The translations under genes were made by a program, and so were the position numbers. The notes under the pieces are model-generated. The model did not search any database, was not told where the DNA came from, and was given only the letters and a program-made list of their open reading frames with translations. This document shows, piece after piece, positions 1 to 12,901 of a stretch of DNA of 64,000 nucleotides; positions within the stretch are counted from its first letter, which is position 1; each line of letters opens with the position of its first letter. The DNA comes from Pieris napi. Taxonomy: Eukaryota > Arthropoda > Insecta > Lepidoptera > Pieridae. Location: positions 12,102,501-12,166,500 of the forward strand of contig NC_062249.1 in the NCBI RefSeq assembly GCF_905475465.1. The letters run 5' to 3'.

Positions 1-444
1 GTCTCATCCGAGTTCGTCTCGTCTAATCAAATGTAATCCAGTTAAAACTTTTCCAATAAGCCTCCCCCATGCATTCCTTGGAAAAACGAAATGGAAAATG
101 AACAGCCGAATTAGCTAAGACCTGTTTGATTGGCGAAGACGGGATGAATACATACGTGAAAGTACACGCTGTTTTCAATATAACATATTTTTATTTAGAT
201 TTATTTGGAGTAAACCATTATTAAAATTGACAAGTGGGTATCTCTTCAAGTGGAAATATTCGAGCTGCCCTGTAGTTTTAATTTATTATGCCTTTAAAAA
301 AATGATATTTAAGTATTTCCTAGTGAGAAGATTAAAAGGGATAAAACCAAAGGGACTAATGAGTGGTAAGCTGATAAAAAAATGTACACAAGACGAGAGT
401 GTCTTTCTCTTAATACTGTAAGTAGTGATATTGGACATTTTTTT
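1..444. other. Gene-free AT-rich stretch
   Basis: No exon, repeat or RNA gene recognised. The 64-codon open frame here starts at a non-ATG codon and has AT-driven composition, so it is treated as chance. Confidence 0.5.
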
Positions 445-713
445 TTATAGAACAGGGGGCAAACGGACAGGAGGCTCATCTGATGTTAAGTGATACCGCC
501 GCCCATGGACACTCTCAATGCCAGAGGGATCGAGAGTGCGTTGCCGGCCTTTTAGGAATTGGTACGCTCTTTTCTTGAAGGACCCTTAGTCGAATTGGTT
601 CGGAAATACTTCAGTGGGAGCTGGTTCCACAAAGTGGTGGTGCGCGGCAAAAACTGCCTTAGAAAACGCTCAGTTGTGGAACGGCAGTCGTCGAGGTGAT
701 ACGGGAAAATTTC
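445..713 (+). repeat. Dispersed lepidopteran repeat, longest copy in window
   Basis: A run of moderately GC-rich sequence beginning GGGGGCAAACGGACAGGAGG and continuing through TGATGTTAAGTGATACCGCC, CTCAATGCCAGAGGG, TTGCCGGCCTTTTAGGAATT, GGTACGCTCTTTTCTTGAAG, ACTTCAGTGGGAGCTGGTTC and GGTGGTGCGCGGCAAAAACT. Shorter pieces of the same string recur near 3.8, 14.2, 15.3 and 20.3 kb on both strands. The family is familiar from many Lepidoptera. I cannot tell whether it is a SINE or the 3' end of a longer element: no A-box/B-box pair and no coding sequence are visible. Confidence 0.75.
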
Positions 714-1769
714 TTATGTTAAATATCCTTTTAAATAAATTAGGTTAGTGTTCAATTATTAGTCTTATGTTAGGCTAGATCGTAATGTTAAATTGTGTCG
801 TTGTGGAGAGACAATTTATAAAAACAAGTTTGATTTCAATTGAAACATTGAGGACAGATAAATATTCATTATATTTAGACACTTTAGACTTTAAACGAAA
901 ATGTAAAAGAAATACACAGTAAGTAATAATATGTTATATTAAACAATATAATTTATTTTAAAATATCACTATACATAAACATTGACTGTACTTGGATAAC
1001 AAATTTAAAAGTAATATTGCAGAACTTCGGAAATTTCCAAGAACGTATATTCTTGGTCTAAATCTACCCCGGCTTCAAGACGCACCATTAAACTAATGAT
1101 ATAAATCTTATTCTCAATTTTTAACCCCGACATGGGGAACAAGTAATCTCTCAATCTCTTAATGATAGCAGAGTTTCATGACAATTATCGCCGCAATTCA
1201 ACAAGGGGATTTTAAAATCGTTGGGATTATAGGGTCAAGCTGTTCTAGATTTACTGTTCGTAGATTTTTTGATTACTTGGTGCGTAATTGGTTTTTATTG
1301 ATTACGTACGTGTGAATTTGTGGATTAATTGCAATATTACATCGTACTTTGAATTCTTCTTAAGTTTTTATCTGTACATTTTACACTTACATTTTGTCTC
1401 GGCTAAAAAAATACTTTTCTTCCTACGGATATGACGTTTATAAACATATAACAGTTTCATATATCTAAATATTGAACATTGTATTGCTATTAAAGAAACG
1501 GGATAAAGAAAAGAAATGGTACGGAAAAGAAAAATCTAATCCATTTCCCCGCAGATACATCACGAGATAATAAATGCCAAGAAATATTCCTCCAGAGACT
1601 TATTTCAACTTTCTTATTACGGGTGGTAAAATTGTTATGTTAAACATATCGGTTTACAGTCTAACTGCAAAAGTATTAAATTTTGTATTTAATAAAATTA
1701 TTGTGCAAGTTTAGTTTAGATTTTTTTTAAAGTCAATTAAATTTTCGACATTTGTCAATAAGTCAGAAG
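714..1769. other. Gene-free AT-rich stretch
   Basis: Low-complexity AT-rich DNA without recognisable exons, repeats or RNA genes. Confidence 0.5.
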
Positions 1770-1781
1770 AAGGTGACAAAA

Positions 1782-2069
1782 TGAGAAATGTTGGCCTAGT
1801 GGCTTCAGCATGCGAATCTCTTCCCTGAGGTCGTCGTTTCGATCCCAGGCTGTGCAAGCATGAACTTTCTTTCCATGCGCGCATTTTAAAGTTCGCTCAA
1901 ACGGTGAAGGAAAACATAGTGAGGAAACCGGCTTGCCTTAGACCCAAAAAGTCGACGGAGTGTGTCAGGCACAGAAGGCTGATCACCTACTTGCCTATTA
2001 GATTGATCAAGAAACAGATACAGAAATCTGAGGCCCAGATCTAAAAAGTTTTAGTGCCACTTATAAAAA
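1782..2069 (+). mobile_element. tRNA-derived SINE, near full length, with target-site duplication
   Basis: The 5' part has an RNA polymerase III split promoter: an A-box-like TTGGCCTAGTGGC (from 1791) and a B-box-like GTTTCGATCCC (near 1848). The body carries the family marks GGTGAAGGAAAACATAGTG, GAAACCGGCTTGCCTTAGAC and CCCAAAAAGTCGACGG, and ends TCTGAGGCCCAGATCTAAAA plus an A-rich tail. A perfect 12-bp duplication, AAGGTGACAAAA, flanks it at 1770-1781 and 2070-2081, as expected for LINE-mediated insertion. Confidence 0.88.
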
Positions 2070-2081
2070 AAGGTGACAAAA

Positions 2082-3808
2082 GCTTTCAAAATAATAATGG
2101 AACTTTTTGAAACAGCTTAGATGTTAGCTAGTAATAAATTATGGATAGTTATTTATGACTTGTTGTAAGCAATATACATTATGTTTTTAATATGATTGAT
2201 GAGTAGAGAGCAGACTAATGTTTCTATGCATTATTATTTTAATATGATCGTGATCTAAATGGATCATATAAAGAACTCGTTATACCGTTTAAAAAATACA
2301 AAGTTGTTACTTTGGTCAGTTTGAAACTTGTAATAAATTTTTATTCATATTCCGTATCTTATCGACACATACAGTTTTCTTAAATGGACTAAGACGACTA
2401 TTTCAATATTAATATAGGAGCTAGCTACAATTTTGGGTATGGGTTGTAATCTATTTTTAGTTCTGCAGTATTGTTGTTTTTCACAAATGATATTGGAAAC
2501 GCTTTTATATATACATTTCTTTCTCTTATATTGAGTCTTGATAAAGTAGAGTGGAATCTCTGATTTTTCGGCCAAATACTTGTAACGTTCAAGGATTTTT
2601 ACGCCACTTATACCCTGGTTGTATTTTGTAAGTAATACATGTATATTGTATGTATAGCAATTTCTTCGAATTTACGACTGCGTTTTATATAGATTCCTAA
2701 CAATTGAAGGTCGCCAATACACTTAATCTAAGTAATTTCAAGCGTGACGAATTCGAAGACTATTTGCTCTCAATATAGGGGTGTATTTTGACAAAGAGAC
2801 CCCATGGGCTTGCAAAGTTAAAGCGCAATTTGTGTAAGTCATTCGAAGGGTGAAACAGACATTTTCTTATACTTGACGAGCGTCTTAAATGGCGCGTATC
2901 ACTAAAATAAATTGCTGATTTTTTGATAAATTCAAGACTGGAATTGCGTTTTGTAATTATTGAGTTAAAGAACGTTAACTAAAAGATGGAAAAAAATTAA
3001 AACCAAAAAGTAATATTGTGGATTAAATTAAATCTTTTTTGTAAGTCGTGAACTGCATAATGTTGCTAAGTTAAGGCAAGTTAAACATGACAGGCTGTTT
3101 TAGTTCATCGTGTGGAGAATTAAAATCGATAGTAGTCAACAACTACTAACCTGGAATACCTTGTACAGTAAAGCTAGTATCTCGATTACATGAGGGACTG
3201 ATCAAGTTGCAGTGGCGTTGAGCTGAAGCCTTTCTATCATTGCAAAGTTATAAAAGAATACTGAATTTGACATGTGACACTAAACGTCACACTGTACCGC
3301 TAATAGTCGTATGTTATTGAACAATGCGAAATAACAATTTTATTATTTTTATAGAGAAAAAACTCGTACTTAAATTACATCGAAATAACACAACATAGCA
3401 GCAGAACAAAGGTTTAATTGATTTTGCGCAATGTCGAATTAATAAAGCAGTTGAAATATCGAGGGATGTTTTCAGCTTGTTTAAACCATGTTTAATTACG
3501 ATATTTTAATAGGTAAAACGAAATTCATATTGCAGTCGTACAACTTTAGATTGAGTTGCTGTGTGAAGCCATTTAAATTTTCACATTCATAGGAAGGAAT
3601 ATTACTTTGTTAACTAGTATTTTTATTTCTTTGTCTTTGATAGAATAAATAAATCTCAAGAAACGGTCGCCTCTTGAGTATTTTGGAGTCGATGGCATAT
3701 AACTAATCACTTTCTTGATACCGTTCTTGTGTACCAAACTATTCAGATTCGCATTATTGTCTATAATGGACAATGATAGATTACCTATTAATTAAAATAC
3801 CGTTTACT
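2082..3808. other. Gene-free AT-rich stretch
   Basis: No gene or recognisable repeat. Minus-strand open frames near 2.4 and 3.6 kb begin at non-ATG codons and show no motif; both are treated as chance. Confidence 0.5.
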
Positions 3809-3902
3809 CACTCAATGCCAGATGGCTCGCGAGTGCGTTGTTGGCCTTTTAAGAATTGGTACGCTCTTTTGAAGGACCCTACGTCGAATTCGTTCGGAAA
3901 CG
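3809..3902 (+). repeat. Internal fragment of the dispersed lepidopteran repeat
   Basis: The string CACTCAATGCCAGATGGCTC, then GAGTGCGTTGTTGGCCTTTT, GAATTGGTACGCTCTTTTGA and CGTCGAATTCGTTCGGAAAC matches the middle of the copy at 445-713. Both ends are missing, and CTTGAA is deleted after CTCTTTT. Confidence 0.65.
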
Positions 3903-4552
3903 TAACCGTTATCTCTTAATTAACGACTCTGAGTACAGCTGTAAATCTCGTTATTCTTTATTTAAGTTTTTTAAAACATTTACATTAATCAATTTGTCAC
4001 CTATATTTGTGTTAGTATCAAGCAGTATATAATATACGATACAAGTTAATCAAAATAAATCTTAACTTATATACTAGTGTACATAGCAAATGCAGTATTT
4101 CCCGACAACAAAACTATTAGGAAATCCATTAGGCATACATTGTTCGTTCAATAATTCACTCCACAACAGTTTCGTACTGGTGCATATTTAAATAAGAACT
4201 AAATCCACAAAGCATTCGCTGTGCACAATTAGAAATAACACTCTGGATGATTTAATTTTAATGGTTTAGTAGATTTTGTTTGAATTTCGAAATGAAGCTT
4301 TTCCAGAAGTGACGGTTGACAGTTTGACGTTAACGGCCTTAACATCGATAAGTGCTTAAGCGTAGACTCAAAGGGGTATAATTGCTATAGCATATCAGTC
4401 TGGTAGATCCACGCCGATGTGGTTATGCATTTCAATGCAAATATTTAAGTTGAAAGAAATCGTTTGGTCCACAGCCGACTTTTTTGACCGCAAATCAAAT
4501 TTAAAAGAAGTAAAATGTATTTACAGAACTTTATCGACGTTTTACAGCAATA

Positions 4553-4663
4553 GAGCAGTGGTGGCCTAGTGGCTTCAGCGTGCTACTCTCACTGCTGAGG
4601 TCGTAGGTTCGAGCCCTGGCTGTGCACCAACTTTCTTTCTATGTGCGCATTTAACATTCGCTT
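4553..4663 (+). mobile_element. SINE 5' head, 3'-truncated copy
   Basis: Contains the A-box region GTGGCCTAGTGGCTTCAGCG and the B-box GGTTCGAGCCC, then CTATGTGCGCATTTAACATT, and stops abruptly after CATTCGCT. About 60 percent of the element, including the 3' tail, is absent. This is unusual because target-primed insertion normally loses the 5' end, so a later deletion or an abortive event is likely. Confidence 0.75.
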
Positions 4664-5585
4664 CTTTAATTTTACAATAACAATAGCAAAATCTAATCTC
4701 TTAGTACATAATGTACATAATTCTAATCCCCTTTAACTCATATGTTTTGCTTGCGTGAGCAGCGACAATACCATTATATAGGCTTAATATACTATATGAA
4801 CCCGTAAAGCCTTTCAGTCCAATTTAAGGTGGTTACAATGCTCCAATGAATTCTTGGATTTATGCCTCAAATCAGGATAGAGATATTCAACTAGCGGTCC
4901 TTTAGACACATTTCGAAGGCCTTAGATGCTTCTCAAATAATGTACTTTTTCTCTATAAATCCAACTCTATGTATGTCAAACATTTTTTTATAAACGACTT
5001 GAAATTTTTTTTTATATTTTGTGACTCCCAAAAAGAGTGGGACATAAAGGTGGGAGTTACGTTTAAGAATTAAACCTATATCTGTCCTAAAATTACGTCC
5101 TCAAGGGGCGTAGGCGAAAAATAAATTTGTATGAAACTTTGTCGACACGAACTGCCATTTTCATACAAATTTAGTTTTCGACTTTCAACATACACTACTG
5201 TTAAGGCATCTCGACTAAGCCTCCTGATGTTCAATTAACGTTAGGTAATTTTGATGACATTAATAACATTGTAAGTCAAACCAAACCCAATTGCCGGTCC
5301 GATTGCCATTTCCGGCATCCGAATAACTACATTAGCAGTCTCGAGAGATTACAGAGATTAATCGACTCATGTTTACTAAACCTAGGCAGTTACGAATTAA
5401 TCATTCGCTCCTCATCACGACAGGTTACATAAGTGATAAACATGTGTGGTTTTTGTGAGCTTTGAAAAAGAGTTTATAGAGAACAAATGACAACCAATAA
5501 TTGTAATAGAAATCATCGTCATTTAATAATAATAAAAGCCCGTTTTATTACAAATCATTACAGAATATACAGCTTATGTTTTTTA
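4664..5585. other. Gene-free stretch containing a 22-bp-arm hairpin
   Basis: No gene seen. An inverted repeat lies at 5115-5136 and 5159-5180, with CGAAAA and AAATTTGTATGAAA in the left arm and their complements in the right arm, around a 22-nt spacer. It may be the core of a small transposable element. Confidence 0.5.
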
Positions 5586-5589
5586 TATT

Positions 5590-5790
5590 TTTTTTTCTTG
5601 TTATCCTAATTATCCTATATTCAGCTTTTTCCAACTTACTCTGTCCATGGCATTCTTTCTCCATTCACTTCCAGCTACCGCTTCTATTCAGCCTTTTTTG
5701 GGGCGCCGTCTTCTTCTTCCACTTGGTAGTTTTGTTTAAAGTCCACCTTTTATCGTGTATCTTGCTATTAGCCGTCATTCAAGGAACTTT
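5590..5790 (-). mobile_element. LINE ORF2 C-terminal remnant
   Basis: Read on the minus strand, one frame gives RRPKK, then after one stop EAVAGSEWRKNAMDRVSWKK. This matches the usual C-terminal tail of RTE-like insect LINE ORFs, with GRP-x-x-RW, then A-G-x-W and D-R-x-x-W-K-x-L. The recognisable coding part is about 5618-5715, and the flanks to 5790 are uncertain. Toward lower coordinates an (ATT)-rich run could be the old 3' tail. An 89-codon plus-strand open frame here is only the antisense shadow of this remnant. Confidence 0.55.
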
Positions 5791-8059
5791 GATTTCGTCA
5801 AAAAAAGACAAAAATATCAGACAAATTATTAAATTCGAAAAATAATGTAATATAATCTCAGGTAGCATTTCTGACAATCTCTCACTTATCTGCTACTTTT
5901 AATGCTCCAGTGAATATCTCGTTCTTACAACTTAATTACTTACATGAATGAAAATATTGATATATTTTACAACAATCTTCCACCTTGCCGTAACTTTGTG
6001 TACGCTCTTAATAAGGTTTAAGTTTCTATTATGTTTTAGTATTTTTTTTCTGTTTGCTTGTGTTTAATTTTTTCCTTGCTAGTTAGAAACGTATTTTTTT
6101 CTAAATACAGCATTTAAAAATTATTGATGTTATACCAAGTTTCAGCCATAACTACCTAAATAGTGACTGATTCCGTCCTTCTATTATTTGTGTATATGTA
6201 AGACCACACCTGCGGGCCCAGACATGCCTGAGACTTCGCCTAACTAAATTATAATATGCATGTTCCGTCTCTAATGTATTATAGATGAGTATTACTGTTA
6301 TGTGAAGACCACACAAATTGTCTTCTCAGGTATTAACATTCATAACTCTAGCTTCTGTGGCCCAATGGTGTCAATAAAAGAAAAAGTAAAATAGATAATG
6401 AAACTAATATGTGTTTTACATACAAAAACCGTGGAAAAACTAAGGTTCCAATATAAAGAGCATCATTTTTCCGAAAATCAAACCCAGAGTATCCACGTTC
6501 ATATTTCGCGTGTTGATCAGCTGATTTTCAAACACAGGTTCGGTAGAAATATAACTTACAAGTGTCGAAAACATGGTTGTTTTCGTATCGTGAAATACGA
6601 AAATATTGCATTTTTAGTTCATTTGATAACCAAAAATACATGGAATTTTGAGGCATAGGTTTTAATGGAAATATTTTAACATGACACGGCGTATATTTTT
6701 ATACACACATTTTCGTTGAGCGTGAACATAAATACGTGTCGAAAGTTTTTGACAAGCTTTTTCGCGCACCGTCAACATTTTATGTTTTTCCACCTGGAAA
6801 TTGGAAATACTTAAATTATATCAACCTGAGTTTGACAGCTTATTTCGGGAATTGCGTTTTTATGTTCTGTTCAATCATATTTTACCCGGTTTTTGCAATA
6901 AATTGCTAATCAATATAATCTGCCTCACAATCACAGTAGGTATAACAAATTAACTCTCAAGTTAATAAAGTACCACATCCGCACGAATGCTCGGATTTCT
7001 TAAACGGAATGCAAATTGTTTTGGTTGTAAGTCTAAATCAATTTTATATAACGCTCTAGTGCGCAGTCATTGATTATATGGAATATGGTAGCATCCATCC
7101 ATTCGCAAAGCATTTAAAGATCATCACCTACTCGACACCCAGCGTTCATTAGTATGCAGTAGTATTAGTTGATTTTCTCATTTCTCATCAGCGACTTCAG
7201 TAATTTCGTATGATATCATTGTACGATCTGAGATCTCTAGCGAGTGTTACGTTCTTATGTAATGTACAGAACAGTAACTTCTTACAGGACATTGACATCG
7301 TTGTCCCTTAAAACCCAAATCTTCGCAATTTTAACTAATTAAACAGTATTTATCCGGAGCTGGATATATTCGGTAGTGGCCTAATCATTTAAAAAAAAAG
7401 TATTATTGAGTGCCTATCTCAATACCTATAATATAATACTGTTTTGCTGGTAATTTTTTTTCTGCTTATCAAAACTTGCTAGTATTTTTTTTTTTTTTTC
7501 CATTATGTTAACTAAAAATTTTCATATATTTTAGATAAAAGAGCTTGTAACATATACCGTAGATATAGTGTTTTTGTGTTTTATTCTATCTATAGCGCCA
7601 TTTTTTAACTTTTCCAGTTTTTACTCCTTTTATAATATTTATAGACAGTTTTTCTAACGTTGTGCGTTCTGTAAACTGGTAAAGGTTAAAGGTTGGGTGG
7701 GAACCTTTAATTACAAAACTGCAATGTACATACGTAAACAATATATTTAAATATAATATCTATATTTACGATATTGAATACTTTACATAATTTAATCCAT
7801 TTTACATTAAATTGCATTTAAATTCTAGAGATTGCAAATAATACGTTGTAACTAAATGCTCAAAGAACAAAAGAAAGTGCTTGCAAACGTAAATATACCA
7901 AGTTTCTCTAAATACATTTTAATTCGCACCGATTTGAACAGCTGCTTTTTTGTACTCTTTAGATATTAAACGTTGCTTGTGTTTCTGCTTGAATATTGTT
8001 CAACTTCAACAATTTAACAGCAATTTTTCTTTATATTTTTAAGCTTAAGTTTTATTAAG
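5791..8059. other. Gene-free stretch with two overlapping small hairpins
   Basis: No exon or RNA gene recognised. At 6566-6603 two alternative stem-loops overlap: CGAAAAC with GTTTTCG, and TTTTCGTAT with ATACGAAAA. The 86-codon plus-strand frame over this region carries no recognisable motif. Confidence 0.45.
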
Positions 8060-8135
8060 TACAGTCCCTCCTATAACGCGATATTCGATCATGCGATTTT
8101 CGTGCTCCATATAACGCAGAAATTTCTCAAGTTAT
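8060..8135 (+). mobile_element. Possible pogo/Tigger-type terminal repeat fragment
   Basis: A TA dinucleotide is followed by CAGTCCCTCCTATAACGCGA and a second CATATAACGC. TA|CAGTC ends with TATAACGCG-like repeats are typical of pogo/Tigger DNA transposons. No matching opposite end and no transposase are visible in the window, so this is a weak call. Confidence 0.3.
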
Positions 8136-10003
8136 ATTTTTTGCGTCCCTGTGCACCTGTCTTAATTATGATAATTTACAAAATTATTGTTGATTTTTTA
8201 AACTATTACTTAAAAATTCGTGATCCTAGTTTTTAAAACATAAAACTCAATAGATTCTAACCAGTTTATGGTTATTGGAAACTCGAGCCCCACGCTAAAA
8301 AATAAATACGCACTTAAAATTTCAATAGCCGAACGACATCCCACACAAAAGCCAATACAAAATCACAAAGCGCTGAATGGCACTCGATATCGTGTGCTAA
8401 TAAAACCCGGATATACACCGGATGCGACCGCAAGCCCTTAAAAATCCCACAACAAAAGGACCTATAACATTTTAAGCTTCGTCACCTTTACTGATCGCTA
8501 GTTTATGTCTATGGACTTAATCAAATCTCTATGGTGTTCCTTATTTTTTTTTTGGCGATTTTTTGTTGTTTTTTGTCATTAATATTAACTTCTACAATTT
8601 GTTACAAACAGTAGCAGACGGGTTCTATTTGGGCTTCTGCCATAAATACCTTTTCATTGTGTTTATACGTTTCTAGTTGCAGTTGTGAAACTTGGATAAG
8701 TAAATCAACGATTATTTTTTTATACGAACGATTATATGTATTTAGCAGTGACAATACCAAACTTAACGTTTAAGTAATAGTACAATCAACCTGATTCTTA
8801 TTAAAACGCAAACGATATATTAATCCATTTTGTGAACCAGGTATTTATAAACATATATATATATAGTTAAATAATTCTATAGAGAAAAGCGAATTCTTCT
8901 AGCTTTACACGGACCGGTTGAGCCATAATTAAATAATTAAAATTCTACAAGAGTCGAGTTACATAATGTAAAAAAACAGTCGACGCTTAACTGGCGCCGG
9001 CAAAGCGTGAAGTGCAAAACTCTATGTTCCGGTGGTTATCGTGAGCTTAGATCGTGACGCGCTTTCAAATAAAAGTTTATTTTAACACTAGCTCATACTC
9101 GGCTAAGTGTACTATAATTTTATCACACATTTCAACTCAAAACTCAAATAAAGATTTCTATGTCGCTCGATATAAAAACTAGGTTCGTGCCATTAAGCTA
9201 AAATATACACTACAAAGACTGTATCATCAATAGCAGAGATTAACTGACAATAAAATATTGCTCGAGAAAGCATCATCACGAAATTCGTGAAGCAATTAAT
9301 ATCTTTAGGAAAGCCTTCACTTGTTACATTTTATTCACGAAGCTATGAACTACATAATGTTAAACAATAGGCTACATGAAGATTTATTATCTGCAAATGG
9401 AATTTCAAAACTAAAACTTGATAAATACGTTTCTTAGCTTTCACATTGATAATACAGATTTAAATAGATTAGAACACAATAGAATCGAAATCACATAGGC
9501 CCATATTTCTTGATCATAAATTTATTCTGTGTAAGTTTTAAGTAATATAGTATTAAAATCTTATAAAACATACTTTCACAGAAAGAAAACAGGCAATTAT
9601 TTTTAATATTGTCCTAAAATTTAAATTTAAACCTTTCGCAAATCCCGACAGAACAAAAACAATCCAAAAACATCACCAAACAAACAGGAAACCCCAAAAG
9701 AAAACAAATTGTCATTTCAATGGCCTCCGACCACAATTTGCAATTCAAAGCTCTAGTCAATATCGCGGTACCGTGTGGAGATAAGTGCGTTTTGAAAAGG
9801 ATCTGATTTCTCAATAGACACGCCTTCGAGCTCTGTATTTCAATATCAATAAGCTATTATGTACCCGATATTCAGAGCATAAGGGCACTGACCGAGTTTG
9901 ATTTTGCAATTCCGAACACTGTTTTCACATAGGTATAGATGTTATATTTGTCTACAGTAAAAATACTTTTTGTCCGGTAAAACCACCTAAAACAAAAAGA
10001 AAA
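8136..10003. other. Gene-free AT-rich stretch
   Basis: No gene, RNA gene or classifiable repeat recognised. The minus-strand frame at 9614-9814 lacks motifs. Confidence 0.5.
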
Positions 10004-10266
10004 CCAGTGTCGCTACAACCTTTTTAGGTGTGGGCCTCAGATTTCTGTATCTGTTTTATAATCTTTTGTCAATCTAATAAGCACACACGCCGCGGCCGTC
10101 GACTTTTTGGATCTAAGGCAAGCCGGTCTCCTCACGATGTTTTCCTCCACCGTTTGAGCGATTGTCAAATGCGCACATAGACAGAACGTCCATTGGTGAA
10201 TAGCCGGGGATCGAACGTACAACCTCAAGGGTGATAGCCGCACGCTGACGCCTCTAGGCCAAAACA
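10004..10266 (-). mobile_element. tRNA-derived SINE, near full length, minus strand
   Basis: Complement of the family consensus. From the 3' end at the left it shows TGGGCCTCAGATTTCTGTAT, GTCGACTTTTTGG, CTCACGATGTTTTCCTCCAC, and a B-box complement GGGGATCGAACG, ending with an A-box complement CCTCTAGGCCAA. The element is complete apart from sequence drift. A 76-codon frame on the minus strand is only the SINE read through. I did not find a convincing target-site duplication. Confidence 0.85.
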
Positions 10267-12687
10267 ACTAAGGATTATTTTAAAAGCATCTTTAATCTAA
10301 GCCAGGATTGCGGCGCCTACTAGGCTAACCTGTACTTCAACCCTCAAAGGCCTAGAACGCTGTCCCCACAGAACTAGTTAGGTGCTATTCCCATTAAGAT
10401 CAAAACTTTTAAAGGAAACTTTCAGATGCGACTTTAACGTTATGAACGATAACTTTATTACAGATAAAAACTAAGATAATATCCTCCAGTAAAAGGAATT
10501 AAATGAATTATTTTCGTACCGTACGAGTAAAATGCATTAGTTGGACCCCCGTATGTGGCTGCACCCTGCGGCGCTCTGAACTTTGCGACACGTAAATTGT
10601 TATTTATTTGCCAAAGTAAACCATTTGCTATCCCTAACAGAAAATACTTTTTATCCCTCACTGAATTTATGATTTGTTTTAAATGTTTATGTACACGGGT
10701 TACATAGAAAAACGCGAAATTCTTCTAAAACTAAAACCCACTTCTGTTCTTAAGACCTTATTGCAACCATGCGTAGTTTTACGCTTACGGGTTTTTTTTT
10801 AAAGTACTTCACCAAACTTTGCTTTCCAAAAGGAAATACACGAGTTAACATACAACCTGCCCAAATCAAAAATAGCACCTAATTTAATACATAGAGCAGT
10901 TTAAGATGAAGTCGCGTAATGAGTAACTTACGTAGAAAATGTTTGACGTATGTTTACTAAGCGACTAGACGGCTGCAATAACTTCACAAGCAGAGCATTC
11001 TATGTTTTCACTTAGCATGATACTCTGTAAAACTCTGTTCATTGTTATCACTCGTCAAACGATGTCTCGTGAAGGTTGAAAAGCGGGGCGTCAGACATCT
11101 CATTTTTAAACTTAAAAGAGACCATAGAATACGACTTGCATCTTTTTATCATAAAACCTATCACACAATCCTTATCCTAATCCACGATTGCCAGAAATAT
11201 CAGGATGGGAAATAAATATAGGCTTAAGGTAGCATATATTATCATTAATATTGTATGTATCACGCCTCTGTCACAAAACATCTGTCAAGTAATAAAAAAA
11301 ATATAAATAAAGTAATAAACAATATTAATAGCGAATGCTTGACATCGAAAAATAGTCCCATATAAATCCGATAACGGAAGCGAAAGGAATGCTTTTGTGA
11401 CGAAAGCTAAATTGTTCTCATGTGGCGCGCTTTTTTTGAGCCAGATTTCATGTACAAAACCTCTTTATGTTGACGTCACAAGTTGAGAAAAGAAAGCTTT
11501 CAAGTATGTGTACGATAACTTAGGTAATAAATATGGAATAATTTGTTTAGAATGAGGAGTTTCATGTTTGTTCTCAATTTGTTGTTAATGTATGTATCAA
11601 GTAAACAATGAAGTCATGTAGCATGAGGCAGACAATTTCTGCATCTGTATTCCTGTAAAATATATATCATGCTTTGTTAATCGTTCCTCACATCAACACC
11701 AATGCAAAAAAAATCCGTTTTGTATCGCGCAACCCGGACATACAACGACCACTATTTAAGACTGGACTTAAGCTATCGCGGGATATGCTTGAAAGAAGTA
11801 CATAAGAATATCTATGGCGCACTCCACACAACCTCCCTTTCACCCAATCACACAGCGCAGCCGAATTTGGTAAATTTACGTATTTAATAATTTTTATTGT
11901 TTTTTCCTTTCGTAAATGTTTGAACCTCTGTATACATATCATGTAGTCCATCTTTGGCTATATGTTTAGTATATTTGTTTCTGTTGTTTATAGTTTAGGT
12001 TAGCTTTAGGATTACGAAATAAATCAATTGGTAGACACGAGGGATCTAACATAAGTAAATAACTTCTAACTATGTCGTCTAACTTAGAGTTTCGGTTGGT
12101 GATATTTTTCGGTATTGCATACAACTAATTAAGAAATAAATATACTTCTTTAATATCATATTCCCTTTTACGCCATCAACACCATCGTTAATATTTGTTT
12201 CTTTGACAATTTAATAACATTTGCTAATTCGGTCACTGAAAACTGTATCTGAAACATTTGTTCCATTACGTAATCTCGCATATGTAGAAAAAAGCCCACA
12301 TGTTGAACTTATTTATTTCCTGACCCCGATTCTTTGACATATTTCCCTTTGTTGGGACGTCTTTGAAATAGAATAACAAGTAGTTCAAGCATTTAAAAGC
12401 ACTAAAATATTTGGTATTCCATATGCGCCAAGACAAACGCGTATATTTAAAGAAACAGTGAATTGTATTATTTATTTAATATTTATTTCGTAGATACATC
12501 TAAAGACATTTACTTCCAAACATAAACCATGTAATAGAACGTTAACCGAATTTTAAAAAGAGGTAGATATGCTATTCGACGTGTAATTTTTTTTAAGGGT
12601 AATTTTTTTCTGATCAATCCTAGTTGATCCCAAAATCTAAAATTAAAACGATCATTACTAAAAAGTTTTTTGGTACTCTAATGAAAT
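10267..12687. other. Gene-free stretch
   Basis: An 88-codon stop-to-stop frame on the minus strand (stop near 10,458) has fairly balanced codons but no motif, no ATG near its start and no splice context; it is not called. A palindromic TGACGTCA (CRE-like) occurs at about 11,473. Nothing else is recognised. Confidence 0.45.
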
Positions 12688-12775
12688 AAGGAAAGAAAAG
12701 AAAGAACTTTATTACTCACAACGGATTGCCTTTACATAGGGCATTGCAATGGACGGCATGTCCCTACTGTGGTAA
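12688..12775 (-). mobile_element. Retrotransposon 3'-end fragment with poly(A)-signal tail
   Basis: On the minus strand the sequence runs CTATGTAAAGGCAATCCGTT, then GTGAGTAATAAAGTTCTTTC and a simple TTTCT/TTCC-rich tail. An AATAAA followed by a short-unit tail is the usual end of insect non-LTR retrotransposons. No coding sequence is left, so the clade is unknown. Confidence 0.4.
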
Positions 12776-12901
12776 TTAATGTTAAAAAAAATTAATATTG
12801 ATATACCTACTTATTTTGGGCTGTTAAATTTGATATATTAATAATTTTAAGAACTCGACGTAATAAATTCTACATAACAATTACAATTTTATAAAGTACT
12901 G

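Noticed and set aside
1791..1860. tRNA gene (A- and B-boxes present)
   Set aside because: The boxes belong to the tRNA-derived head of a SINE; no cloverleaf with a proper anticodon arm is kept and the unit continues into the SINE body.
5576..5845. Hydrophobic 89-codon plus-strand frame resembling a membrane protein
   Set aside because: It is the antisense of a LINE C-terminal remnant on the minus strand; the hydrophobicity comes from reading Lys/Glu-rich codons backwards.
10458..10661. Minus-strand frame with GIANGLLWQINNN and FRAPQGAATYGGP
   Set aside because: Balanced codons made it tempting, but it starts at a non-ATG codon, lacks splice sites and matches no family I know.
11473..11480. 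CRE-like TGACGTCA (also at about 42,614)
   Set aside because: An 8-bp palindrome is expected by chance in 64 kb and there is no promoter nearby.
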